A stretch of DNA of 9,456 bases, taken from NCBI GenBank assembly GCA_026785985.1, contig JAJAYX010000586.1:1-9456 (forward strand). Direction: 5' to 3'. The first letter of the stretch is position 1. Each line of letters opens with the position of its first letter. Shown here piece after piece: positions 1 to 5,616 of this stretch. The notes under the pieces were generated by a model. It did not search any database and was not told the DNA's origin. It saw only the letters and a program-made list of their open reading frames with translations. The position numbers and the translations under genes are program-made. This stretch comes from Rudanella sp. (GTDB taxonomy: Bacteria; Bacteroidota; Bacteroidia; Cytophagales; Spirosomataceae).

Positions 1-348
1 ACCCGCTCGGCTTCGTTCATGAGTATTCTGTTCACCTTTTTCGGGGTGTTGACGCTCGTGTTTGCCTCCCGTGACTTTTTTCTGTTCCGAAAACCCCTTG
101 AAAAACTACATCGGGGGGCCGCACCCTGGTTCTTCCAGCATTTTACCCGGATGGGAGGCTCCTATATTGCCGCGTTCACGGCGTTTCTGGTCAATAATAA
201 TGGCCGAATGCTCCCCACCGGAACACCGGAATGGGTTTATCTGGTGGGCTGGATTTCCCCCTCCGTAATTGGCGGAATGCTCATTGGCCGCACGGTGGCA
301 TACTACAAGAAGAAGTTTGCGGGAAAACTGGTAGCTGAGTTAAAATGA
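1..348 (+). CDS. C-terminal part of a multi-pass membrane protein (5' end outside window)
   Basis: The frame is open from the first base of the window (six codons before the first ATG at 19), so this is most likely the 3' end of a longer gene and not a 109-residue protein. What remains shows three hydrophobic stretches: one right after the ATG (ILFTFFGVLTLVF), one around GSYIAAFTAFLV, and one near the end (WVYLVGWISPSVIGGMLIG), followed by a basic tail (YYKKK). The segment QHFTRMGGSYIAAFTAFLV resembles the last helices of small Bacteroidota membrane proteins of the DUF2306-like kind, in which a conserved His and Arg-Met precede a helix ending in Asn; this resemblance is from memory. No enzymatic role can be stated. 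The gene converges with the outer-membrane protein gene, with 19 bp between their stop codons and no obvious terminator. That it is a coding region is fairly sure; the family is tentative. Confidence 0.72.
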   Translation, partial: TRSASFMSILFTFFGVLTLVFASRDFFLFRKPLEKLHRGAAPWFFQHFTRMGGSYIAAFTAFLVNNNGRMLPTGTPEWVYLVGWISPSVIGGMLIGRTVAYYKKKFAGKLVAELK

Positions 349-367
349 CCCAACCAAAATAACTCAT

Positions 368-1315
368 TCAGAAACTTAACCCAATCCCAAACGCAAAATG
401 CTGGCTGATGGCCCACAAGTTGTCGGGAATGGCATTGTTGGTCAGGCTGCGCTGGTATTGGAGCGTCATCATAAGGTCGTTTGTACGGCTCATTCGGTGC
501 ATGTAGCCCACGGCCAACAGCAAACTTAGCCCCGCCGACGAAAACTGGCCGATGTTTCCGTCGCGCTGACGGAGGTAATTATTCTGGTAATCAATGGCTG
601 TTTCGGCTAACTTAAAATCCATTGTTCCGCCATACTGAACAAAAGCCCTCCCGGTTCGGAACAGAGTGTTACTCATGAGTTTCATCGTGAGCGGCACCTG
701 CAGATATTGAAGGTTAAAAGCCGAGGTTTTGATTAACGTGCCGGGATTGGTAATGCGGTCGGGGGGGTGGCTGTATCCCATTCGTTTGATGGTGTACCAC
801 AGACCCGTTCCGAAGGCGTAGCGATCCCGAAAAAAATACACGTCGATATTGGGGCCAATCGTTGTTCGCAACCCACTCCCGAAGTTATTGGTAAAAGCGG
901 CCGAACCATTGCCCGACGCGCTGTTCCACGACATGGTAGCCAGTAATTGAAAGCTAATTTCAACGGGGTGCCAGTTCACCATCCGATCCTGTAGCTCGCG
1001 CTGATAGGCATCTTCGGGCTGGGCGGCCATCGAAATTCGTTGCGGAATATTAGTAGTGCTGACCCTTGAGACTCTGGTGGAGCGCGACACGGCTGTTTTG
1101 GGGGCAGCCGCCGGTACAACCACAACAACAGCCGGTGCTGCCGCCTTGGGCGCGGGTGCCGGAGCCGCTTTGGCGCGGGCGGTTGGCCTAACCTGACGAG
1201 TTTGCCGGGCTGTTCGGGGTTTGGACGGAGCCGTATTTTGTGCCCAGCTACTAACGCCGAACACGCTCAGTAGCAGGATTATCCGAAAAGTTGTTGGTAG
1301 AAAAGAAGGTATCAT
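368..1315 (-). CDS. Secreted outer-membrane beta-barrel protein (PorT-like), function unknown
   Basis: A 315-residue protein with a clear N-terminal signal peptide: hydrophobic core RIILLLSVFGVSS, likely cleavage after SSWA near residue 25. Residues 26-90 form a low-complexity Ala/Pro/Lys/Arg/Val-rich linker, including a run of five Val at 63-67. From about residue 115 the sequence alternates polar and hydrophobic residues in strand-like blocks, contains LQYLQVPLTMKL (203-214), a hallmark of Bacteroidota PorT/OMP_b-brl_2 type barrels, and ends in Phe (GIGLSF), as expected for a barrel inserted by BamA. It should therefore be exported and sit in the outer membrane, with the linker in the periplasm. 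The ATG at 1315 is chosen because the signal peptide starts there. It is divergent from murI with 88 bp between the starts; no convincing promoter was found there. Ligand or partner cannot be inferred. Small structural barrel versus adhesin-like surface protein cannot be separated. Confidence 0.82.
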   Translation of the reverse strand: MIPSFLPTTFRIILLLSVFGVSSWAQNTAPSKPRTARQTRQVRPTARAKAAPAPAPKAAAPAVVVVVPAAAPKTAVSRSTRVSRVSTTNIPQRISMAAQPEDAYQRELQDRMVNWHPVEISFQLLATMSWNSASGNGSAAFTNNFGSGLRTTIGPNIDVYFFRDRYAFGTGLWYTIKRMGYSHPPDRITNPGTLIKTSAFNLQYLQVPLTMKLMSNTLFRTGRAFVQYGGTMDFKLAETAIDYQNNYLRQRDGNIGQFSSAGLSLLLAVGYMHRMSRTNDLMMTLQYQRSLTNNAIPDNLWAISQHFAFGIGLSF

Positions 1316-1403
1316 AATAGGGTTGGGGCTGTAATACCGACAAAATACTATTGTAATTAACCCTTTCGCAAATAATGTGCCTGATTTTTTGTTGCTTAGG
1401 TGT

Positions 1404-2249
1404 ATGCACCCTATTGGTATCTTCGATTCGGGCTATGGTGGCCTGACTATTATGCGTGAAATTGTGCGGGTACTGCCCCACTATGATTACGTTTATCTGG
1501 GCGACAATGCCCGCACGCCCTACGGCACCCGTTCCTTTGAGACCGTGTATCATTACACCCTCGAATGTGTGCAGGAGCTGTTCGCGATGGGCTGCCCGCT
1601 GGTGGTTTTGGCCTGCAACACGGCCTCTGCCAAAGCCCTTCGCAACATTCAACAACTGGATTTGCCCGCGCTTTACCCCGGCCCCAATGGCCCCGAAAGG
1701 CGGAACCCTCCAGTCCGGGTTTTGGGGGTGATTCGCCCTACCACAGAAGTGATCGGAAGCTACTCGAAAACAGGTGAGGTAGGTATTTTGGCAACAAAAG
1801 GAACGGTTCTATCGGACTCGTATGTAGTGGAAATCGAGAAGTTCTTTCCTACCGTCCGGGTGTTTCAGGAGGCCTGCCCCATGTGGGTGCCGCTGGTCGA
1901 AAATGGCGAATTCGACCAACCCGGTGCCGATTATTTCGTGAAACAGCACATTGACCGGCTGCTGACGCAATCGCCCACCATCGACACGCTCTTGCTGGCC
2001 TGCACCCATTATCCGTTGCTTTTACCCAAAATCCGGCAATACACCCCCGACAACGTCACCATTTTAAGTCAGGGGGAGATTGTAGCCCGGAGTTTAGTGG
2101 ATTACCTGCACCGCCACCCCGACATGGCCACCCGCTGCACCCAAACCGGCCAACGAACGTTCCTGACCACCGATTCGCCCGCCGATTTTAGCCGACAGGC
2201 CACGGTTTTCTGGGGAGAGCCGGTTGTGGCCGGGCATTTGGCGTTGTAG
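1404..2249 (+). CDS. murI: Glutamate racemase
   Basis: MurI interconverts L- and D-glutamate in the cytoplasm and supplies D-Glu for peptidoglycan precursors. The 281-residue product has every hallmark in order: FDSGYGG near the N-terminus, YLGDNARTPYG, the first catalytic Cys in VVLACNTAS (Cys71), GVIRPT, and the second catalytic Cys in LLLACTHYPLL (Cys200). Length is in the normal range for the family. The frame stays open upstream to a GTG at 1377, but the ATG at 1404 (MHPIGIFDSGYGG) places the first motif where MurI proteins normally have it, so 1404 is preferred. A Pro/Gly/Arg-rich loop (YPGPNGPERRNPP, about residues 91-103) looks a little longer than the usual LPxLYPxxRVLGV stretch; it lies between the catalytic cysteines and may be a lineage trait. 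Both catalytic residues are intact, so the enzyme should be active. It is not obviously in an operon: a weak hairpin follows and thrA has its own promoter element. Confidence 0.96.
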   Translation: MHPIGIFDSGYGGLTIMREIVRVLPHYDYVYLGDNARTPYGTRSFETVYHYTLECVQELFAMGCPLVVLACNTASAKALRNIQQLDLPALYPGPNGPERRNPPVRVLGVIRPTTEVIGSYSKTGEVGILATKGTVLSDSYVVEIEKFFPTVRVFQEACPMWVPLVENGEFDQPGADYFVKQHIDRLLTQSPTIDTLLLACTHYPLLLPKIRQYTPDNVTILSQGEIVARSLVDYLHRHPDMATRCTQTGQRTFLTTDSPADFSRQATVFWGEPVVAGHLAL

Positions 2250-2251
2250 CC

Positions 2252-2275
2252 GGCGGGTAAGTTGGCCCACCTTTT
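2252..2275 (+). terminator. Weak candidate terminator after murI
   Basis: Three bases after the murI stop, GGCGGG (2252-2257) can pair with CCCACC (2266-2271) with one C-A mismatch and an 8-nt loop, followed by TTTT at 2272-2275. An alternative pairing of CGGC (2251-2254) with GCCG (2276-2279) is also possible. The stem is short and the T run is only four, so this is tentative, but the position between murI and the thrA promoter element fits. Confidence 0.35.
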
Positions 2276-2279
2276 GCCG

Positions 2280-2287
2280 TATATTTG
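2280..2287 (+). promoter_or_regulatory. Candidate -7 promoter element of thrA
   Basis: TATATTTG is a perfect match to the Bacteroidota -7 consensus TAnnTTTG and lies 62 bp before the thrA ATG, giving a predicted transcript start near 2294. The -33 side is poor: the only nearby TTG (2262-2264) is 15 nt away, shorter than the usual spacing of about 19-21. The match of the -7 box is direct; its use is inferred. Confidence 0.5.
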
Positions 2288-2310
2288 CTACAACTTGATG
2301 AAGCGAATTT

Positions 2311-2342
2311 GCTCATTCGCCCAATCGCTCATTCACTCATTG
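2311..2342 (+). repeat. Four imperfect tandem 8-bp repeats in the thrA leader
   Basis: Four consecutive 8-mers run GCTCATTC, GCCCAATC, GCTCATTC, ACTCATTG, ending 7 bp before the thrA ATG at 2350. The first and third are identical; the others differ by one or two bases from the CTCATT core. The repeat would lie in the 5' untranslated leader if transcription begins near 2294. It may be a sequence-simple leader with little structure or a binding or regulatory element; the sequence alone does not decide. Confidence 0.6.
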
Positions 2343-2349
2343 GTTTTAG

Positions 2350-4821
2350 ATGAACGTTTTAAAGTTTGGCGGCACGTCCGTAGGCTCCGTTGAGAGCATC
2401 AAGCAGGTTATCCAGATTATCGACGATGCCTCACGCGGCACCGCAACCACCGAGGGCCGCAATGTTGCCGTGGTGTTCTCCGCAATGGGGGGCGTTACCA
2501 ACCAACTGATCGAAATTGGCCGCATGGCCGCCAACGCCAATTTAGATTATCTCGATCTGGTTCGGCGGATCGAAGACCGGCACTTCAACGTGGTGAAAGC
2601 CCTGATTCCGGTGAAGGAGCAGAGCAAGGTGTTTGCTAACATCCGGGGTGTCATCAATGAACTCGAAGACCTGCTCCGGGGCGTGTCGCTCATCCGCGAA
2701 CTCTCACCCCGCACCCACGACCTCATCACCAGTTTCGGCGAACGCCTGTCCACCCTTGCCATTTCGGAGTGCATTCGGTCGCGGGGGTTATCAGCGCGAT
2801 TTTGCGATGCCCGGAACCTGATTAAAACCGACGCGCAGTTTGGGCAGGCCGAGGTAAATTATACCCTCACCAACCAACTGATTCGCGATTATTTTGCCAA
2901 CTCCAACAGTATCGAACTGATTACGGGCTTCATCGGCTCCACTGAAAAAGGCGAAACTACTACCATGGGGCGCGGTGGCTCCGATTACACGGCCAGTATT
3001 ATTGGCGCGGCTTTGGATGCCGACCTGATCGAAATCTGGACCGACGTGGACGGAATGATGACCGCCGACCCGCGCAAAGTGACCAACGCGTTCAACATCC
3101 CGACTATCACCTACGCCGAAGCGATGGAGTTGAGTCACTTCGGGGCGAAGGTAATTTACCCGCCGAGTTTGCAACCGGCTTTTGCCCGCAACATCCCGAT
3201 TCGGGTGCTCAACACCTTCAACCCGACGCACGCAGGCACTTTGGTGAGCCGCACCGCCGACCGTCGGCAGTACACGATCACGGGAATTTCGAGCATCGAC
3301 GACATTGCCTTGGTCAACGTGCAGGGGTCGGGCATGATTGGCGTGGCCGGGGTGTCGGCCAAGTTGTTTGGCGTATTGGCGCTGCACCGCATCAGCGTGA
3401 TTCTGATCTCGCAGGCCTCGTCGGAACACTCCATTTGCTTTGCTATCGACCCGCGTTTGGCCGAGCGTGTAAAGACAATTCTGGACGATGAATTTGCCGT
3501 GGACATTGCCAGCGGACACGTGGATAACATCAGTATTGAACGCGAGTTGTCGATTATTGCCACCGTGGGCGAGGGAATGCGGAAATCGTCGGGAATTGCC
3601 GGGAAACTGTTTTCGGTATTGGGTAAGAATGGAGTCAACATTGTGGCCGTAGCGCAGGGATCGTCGGAGATCAACATTTCGATAGTGATTGCCAAAACAA
3701 ACATCTCCAAGGCCCTCAATGCACTCCACAACGTGTTTTTCCAGTCGGAGGCCCGGATGCTGAATATTTTTGTGGTCGGAACAGGCCTGATTGGCAAGAC
3801 GCTGTTGACCCAGATCCACAATCAATTCGGGTATTTGCGCGACGAGAAAATGCTGAAAATCTGCCTCGTCGGGGTGTCGAATACAAAAAAAATGTTGCTC
3901 GACCCCACCGGAATCGACCTCAGCGATTGGCGCGAACGGCAATTAACCGAAGGCGTAACAACTTCATTACCAGCATTTGTCGAAAAAATAAAATCGTATA
4001 ACCTGCCCAACTCGGTGTTCATCGACTGCACGTCGGACAAAGACATTGTGCAGTTTTACGACTCATTGCTTGATGCCAACGTGTCGGTGGTAACACCCAA
4101 CAAAGTGGCCAACTCCGGCTCCTACGCTGAGTATCGCCGGTTGCAGCGCACGGCCCTGAACCGGGGCGTGAAATTCCTCTATGAAACGAACGTGGGTGCG
4201 GGTTTGCCAATCATCAACACCATTCAGGGTCTGATGCTGGCGGGCGACCGCTTCATCAAGATCGAAGCCATTCTGTCAGGAACACTGTCCTACATTTTCA
4301 ACACGTTTCGGTCGGGGGCCAAGTTTGTCGATGTGGTGCGAGAGGCCAAAGAGAAAGGCTACACCGAACCCGACCCGCGCGACGATCTAAGCGGTCAGGA
4401 CGTAGGCCGAAAAATCCTGATTCTGGCCCGTGAAGCCGGTTTCGCCCTCGAACCCAGCGACGTTACGATCAACAACCTACTGCCGCAAGCCTGCATCGAC
4501 GCACCCACTATTCCGGCCTTCTTCGATGAATTGGAGGCCAACAATGCTTACTTCGAGAGCCTGCTAACGGAGGCCGAAACTAAGGGCGAAAAGCTCCGCT
4601 ACGTAGCCACTTTCGAGAACGGCAAAGTGACCATCGAACTCCGGGCGGTGGATGCCGACCACCCCTTTTACACGCTGTCGGGAGCCGACAACATTATTTC
4701 GTTCATCACGGAACGGTATAAAGAGCGGCCCTTGGTGATCAAAGGCCCCGGTGCGGGCGCCGAGGTTACGGCCTCCGGCGTGTTTGCGGATATGGTCAGT
4801 ATTGGTAGTTATTTGGGATGA
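2350..4821 (+). CDS. thrA: Bifunctional aspartate kinase / homoserine dehydrogenase
   Basis: This 823-residue cytoplasmic enzyme catalyses the first step (aspartate to aspartyl-phosphate) and the third step (aspartate semialdehyde to homoserine) of the route to threonine and methionine. The length equals that of the E. coli ThrA/MetL class (about 810-820). The kinase domain opens with KFGGTS (5-10) and contains TMGRGGSDYTA (205-215) and TDVDGMMTADPR (231-242). Two regulatory ACT-type regions follow, roughly residues 315-385 and 398-465. The dehydrogenase begins with a dinucleotide-binding motif VVGTGLIG (475-482), then TPNK (582-585), LSGTLSYIFN (642-651) and PDPRDDLSGQDVGRK with the conserved Lys688. 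No thrB or thrC follows; a toxin-antitoxin pair sits 35 bp downstream, and the last 54 bp of this gene recur after the toxin. The final codons may therefore be of imported origin, although the protein end is unchanged. The leader carries a -7 promoter box and 8-bp repeats; no Thr/Ile-rich leader peptide was seen. Confidence 0.97.
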   Translation: MNVLKFGGTSVGSVESIKQVIQIIDDASRGTATTEGRNVAVVFSAMGGVTNQLIEIGRMAANANLDYLDLVRRIEDRHFNVVKALIPVKEQSKVFANIRGVINELEDLLRGVSLIRELSPRTHDLITSFGERLSTLAISECIRSRGLSARFCDARNLIKTDAQFGQAEVNYTLTNQLIRDYFANSNSIELITGFIGSTEKGETTTMGRGGSDYTASIIGAALDADLIEIWTDVDGMMTADPRKVTNAFNIPTITYAEAMELSHFGAKVIYPPSLQPAFARNIPIRVLNTFNPTHAGTLVSRTADRRQYTITGISSIDDIALVNVQGSGMIGVAGVSAKLFGVLALHRISVILISQASSEHSICFAIDPRLAERVKTILDDEFAVDIASGHVDNISIERELSIIATVGEGMRKSSGIAGKLFSVLGKNGVNIVAVAQGSSEINISIVIAKTNISKALNALHNVFFQSEARMLNIFVVGTGLIGKTLLTQIHNQFGYLRDEKMLKICLVGVSNTKKMLLDPTGIDLSDWRERQLTEGVTTSLPAFVEKIKSYNLPNSVFIDCTSDKDIVQFYDSLLDANVSVVTPNKVANSGSYAEYRRLQRTALNRGVKFLYETNVGAGLPIINTIQGLMLAGDRFIKIEAILSGTLSYIFNTFRSGAKFVDVVREAKEKGYTEPDPRDDLSGQDVGRKILILAREAGFALEPSDVTINNLLPQACIDAPTIPAFFDELEANNAYFESLLTEAETKGEKLRYVATFENGKVTIELRAVDADHPFYTLSGADNIISFITERYKERPLVIKGPGAGAEVTASGVFADMVSIGSYLG
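4768..4821 (+). repeat. Direct repeat copy 1: functional thrA 3' end
   Basis: The last 17 codons and TGA stop of thrA match 5397-5450 at 50 of 54 positions. Differences are at 4803 (T/C), 4806 (T/G), 4818 (A/G) and 4820 (G/A). The first three are synonymous and the last swaps TGA for TAA. Identity stops abruptly upstream of 4768. The distance between copies is 629 bp, and the toxin-antitoxin pair fills the space between them. Confidence 0.95.
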
Positions 4822-4834
4822 AATAGTATCTTCG
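4802..4834 (+). promoter_or_regulatory. Candidate promoter of the toxin-antitoxin pair
   Basis: TTG at 4802-4804, inside the last codons of thrA, is followed after 22 nt by TATCTTCG (4827-4834), a 7 of 8 match to TAnnTTTG. The predicted start near 4841 lies 15 nt before the antitoxin ATG. The TTG is absent from the second thrA end (TCG there), so this upstream element is specific to copy 1. The spacing is at the long end of the known range. Confidence 0.4.
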
Positions 4835-4855
4835 TTCTGCTAAATTAATCTGATC

Positions 4856-5080
4856 ATGAGCCGCCGACAATTGTTAGCTCAAGCCTTAGAGACCATCAAT
4901 AAACTCCCTGAAGAGCGAATCAGCGAGGTCATTAATTTTGCCTCCTACATGCTCAAAAAGCACGAGGAGGCCATATTACAGAAAGGAATTGAACGGCTGG
5001 TAGAGACATCGAACGCCTTTGCCTTTCTGCACGATGAGGAAGACTTATATACGCTGGACGATCTGAAAGAACGATATTGA
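4856..5080 (+). CDS. Antitoxin of a MazF/PemK-type toxin-antitoxin pair (DUF2281-like)
   Basis: This 74-residue protein is predicted to bind and neutralise the toxin encoded directly after it. Residues 10-37 contain ALETINKLPEERISEVINF, the 'leucine-proline-glutamate, then amphipathic helix' pattern of DUF2281-like small proteins often found beside toxins. The C-terminal tail is acidic and ends FLHDEEDLYTLDDLKERY, of the sort that lies over the toxin's active site. No helix-turn-helix is obvious, although the N-terminus (MSRRQ) is basic, so DNA binding and autoregulation are uncertain. The stop TGA (5078-5080) shares its last base with the toxin ATG, which argues for translational coupling and for the pair being a real operon. 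The gene and its partner are poorer in GC than thrA. Start ATG at 4856 is the first in frame. The family name is from pattern memory; the antitoxin role rests mainly on position. Confidence 0.78.
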   Translation: MSRRQLLAQALETINKLPEERISEVINFASYMLKKHEEAILQKGIERLVETSNAFAFLHDEEDLYTLDDLKERY

Positions 5081-5397
5081 TGAAACAGGGCGACCTTGTT
5101 CTGGTGCCGTTTCCATTTACGGATTTATCAGGCAGCAAAATTCGACCAGCATTAGTCTTAATGCACACAACATTGGATGTAACACTTGCTTTCATCTCAA
5201 CACAATTGAATTGGCAGGAGCCAACTGATATTTTGCTGACCCCTGACAGCGTAAATGGGTTGAAGAAGGCTTCCCTTGTCAGGCTTAGTAAATTGGCAAC
5301 TATTGATCTGGTGCTGCTACAGGGCCGGTTGGGAGAATTATCAGCAAACGAGTTACAACAAATCCAGCAAAATTTGCGGACGCTATTTCAGTTATAA
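5080..5397 (+). CDS. MazF/PemK-family endoribonuclease toxin
   Basis: This 105-residue product has the PemK/MazF fold signature: GDLVLVPFPFTDLSGSK (4-20), IRPALVL (21-27), FISTQ (38-42) and the later SLVRLSKLATID block (65-76). MazF-family toxins cut single-stranded RNA at short sequences and halt translation. Arg22 in RPALV and Thr41 in STQ line up with the catalytic Arg29 and Thr53 of E. coli MazF, so the toxin looks active. The frame extends to a TTG at 5077, but the ATG at 5080, overlapping the antitoxin stop by one base, is the natural start. A hand count over 5101-5340 gives 107 of 240 G+C (about 45%), against 70 of 120 (about 58%) in two sampled thrA lines (3001-3060, 4141-4200), which suggests acquisition. 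The last base of its TAA is the first base of the second thrA end copy. Confidence 0.9.
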   Translation: MKQGDLVLVPFPFTDLSGSKIRPALVLMHTTLDVTLAFISTQLNWQEPTDILLTPDSVNGLKKASLVRLSKLATIDLVLLQGRLGELSANELQQIQQNLRTLFQL

Positions 5398-5450
5398 CGG
5401 CCTCCGGCGTGTTTGCGGATATGGTCAGTATCGGGAGTTATTTGGGGTAA
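5397..5450 (+). repeat. Direct repeat copy 2: displaced thrA 3' end
   Basis: A 54-bp copy of the thrA terminus, in frame from 5397, encodes the same last 17 residues (TASGVFADMVSIGSYLG) followed by TAA. It has no start codon and no upstream thrA sequence, so it is a gene fragment. The synonymous pattern of its differences from 4768-4821 shows that both copies evolved under coding constraint, most simply as the ends of two different thrA alleles. It probably marks the original right junction of thrA with its downstream neighbours. Confidence 0.93.
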
Positions 5451-5469
5451 GAAATCAGCCAACTCGCCG

Positions 5470-5477
5470 TATCTTTG
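5470..5477 (+). promoter_or_regulatory. Candidate -7 promoter element before the small ORF and glycosylase
   Basis: TATCTTTG perfectly matches TAnnTTTG and lies 22 bp before the ATG at 5500, giving a predicted start near 5484. The nearest upstream TTTG (5441-5444), inside the thrA end copy, is 25 nt away, longer than usual, so the -33 part is weak. A similar TATCTTCG follows the other thrA end at 4827. Confidence 0.45.
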
Positions 5478-5499
5478 GCTAAGCTAGACAAACAGACTA

Positions 5500-5616
5500 A
5501 TGGACTTCATCAGTGCAGCTTATTCTGCCGTGACCGACGAGGTTTTCTTTATTTTGAGCCTCCTGAAAACGCTGAAAGTCCGGGTGGCAGCCATGATTGA
5601 TGAGCGAAATAAGTAA
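5500..5616 (+). CDS. Possible 38-residue small protein upstream of the glycosylase
   Basis: A short frame starts with ATG just after a perfect -7 box and ends in TAA, overlapping the preferred glycosylase start by 17 bp. The product begins MDFISAAYSAVTDEVF, has one moderately hydrophobic stretch (VFFILSLL, 15-22) and a basic/charged end (KTLKVRVAAMIDERNK). Codons look like those of neighbouring genes (CTC, CTG, GTG, GCC, CGG). No family is recognised. It could be a real small protein, a translational coupler for the glycosylase, or a chance frame in a 149-bp gap; the overlap with the next gene supports coupling, but only homologues could confirm it. Confidence 0.42.
   Translation: MDFISAAYSAVTDEVFFILSLLKTLKVRVAAMIDERNK

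Larger units (their letters stand above)
4768..5450 (+). other. Candidate gene-end-restoring insertion carrying the toxin-antitoxin pair
   Basis: The unit consists of the thrA end, the antitoxin, the toxin and a second thrA end, with a period of 629 bp. The inner genes are low in GC. There is no integrase, transposase or terminal inverted repeat, so this is not a standard mobile element. It could have arisen by homologous recombination with a donor thrA that already carried the pair, or by an insertion with target duplication of the type described for restriction-modification genes. The boundaries are seen directly; mobility is inferred. Confidence 0.5.

Noticed and set aside
19..348. ATG at 19 as a true start giving a 109-residue protein.
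   Set aside because: The frame is open to the window edge and the ATG begins directly at a membrane helix inside what looks like a longer multi-pass protein.
761..767. G7 tract in the outer-membrane protein gene, with a second one at 6747-6753 in the acetyltransferase gene, as phase-variation switches.
   Set aside because: Both encode Pro-Pro-Asp in intact frames, and a rough estimate for this base composition expects about one such run in a window of this size by chance.
1377..1403. GTG at 1377 as the start of murI, adding nine residues.
   Set aside because: The ATG at 1404 places FDSGYGG at the usual distance from the N-terminus; the extra residues (PDFLLLRC) are not MurI-like.
1316..1403. 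Promoters for murI and the divergent outer-membrane protein gene.
   Set aside because: Only poor matches to TAnnTTTG with wrong spacing were found on either strand, so none is reported as a feature.
1251..1655. A 134-residue minus-strand frame overlapping the outer-membrane protein start and murI.
   Set aside because: It overlaps two well-supported genes and its composition has no domain-like pattern.
2298..2393. A 31-codon frame starting at ATG 2298 and overlapping the thrA start, considered as a leader peptide.
   Set aside because: It has no cluster of Thr or Ile codons, starts only a few bases after the predicted transcript start, and no attenuator hairpin was found.
2791..3942. Long open frames on the minus strand opposite thrA (383 residues, and another of 221 residues at 3156-3821).
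   Set aside because: They lie wholly opposite a gene with complete motifs, overlap each other in different frames, and show no recognisable domains; they follow from codon bias.
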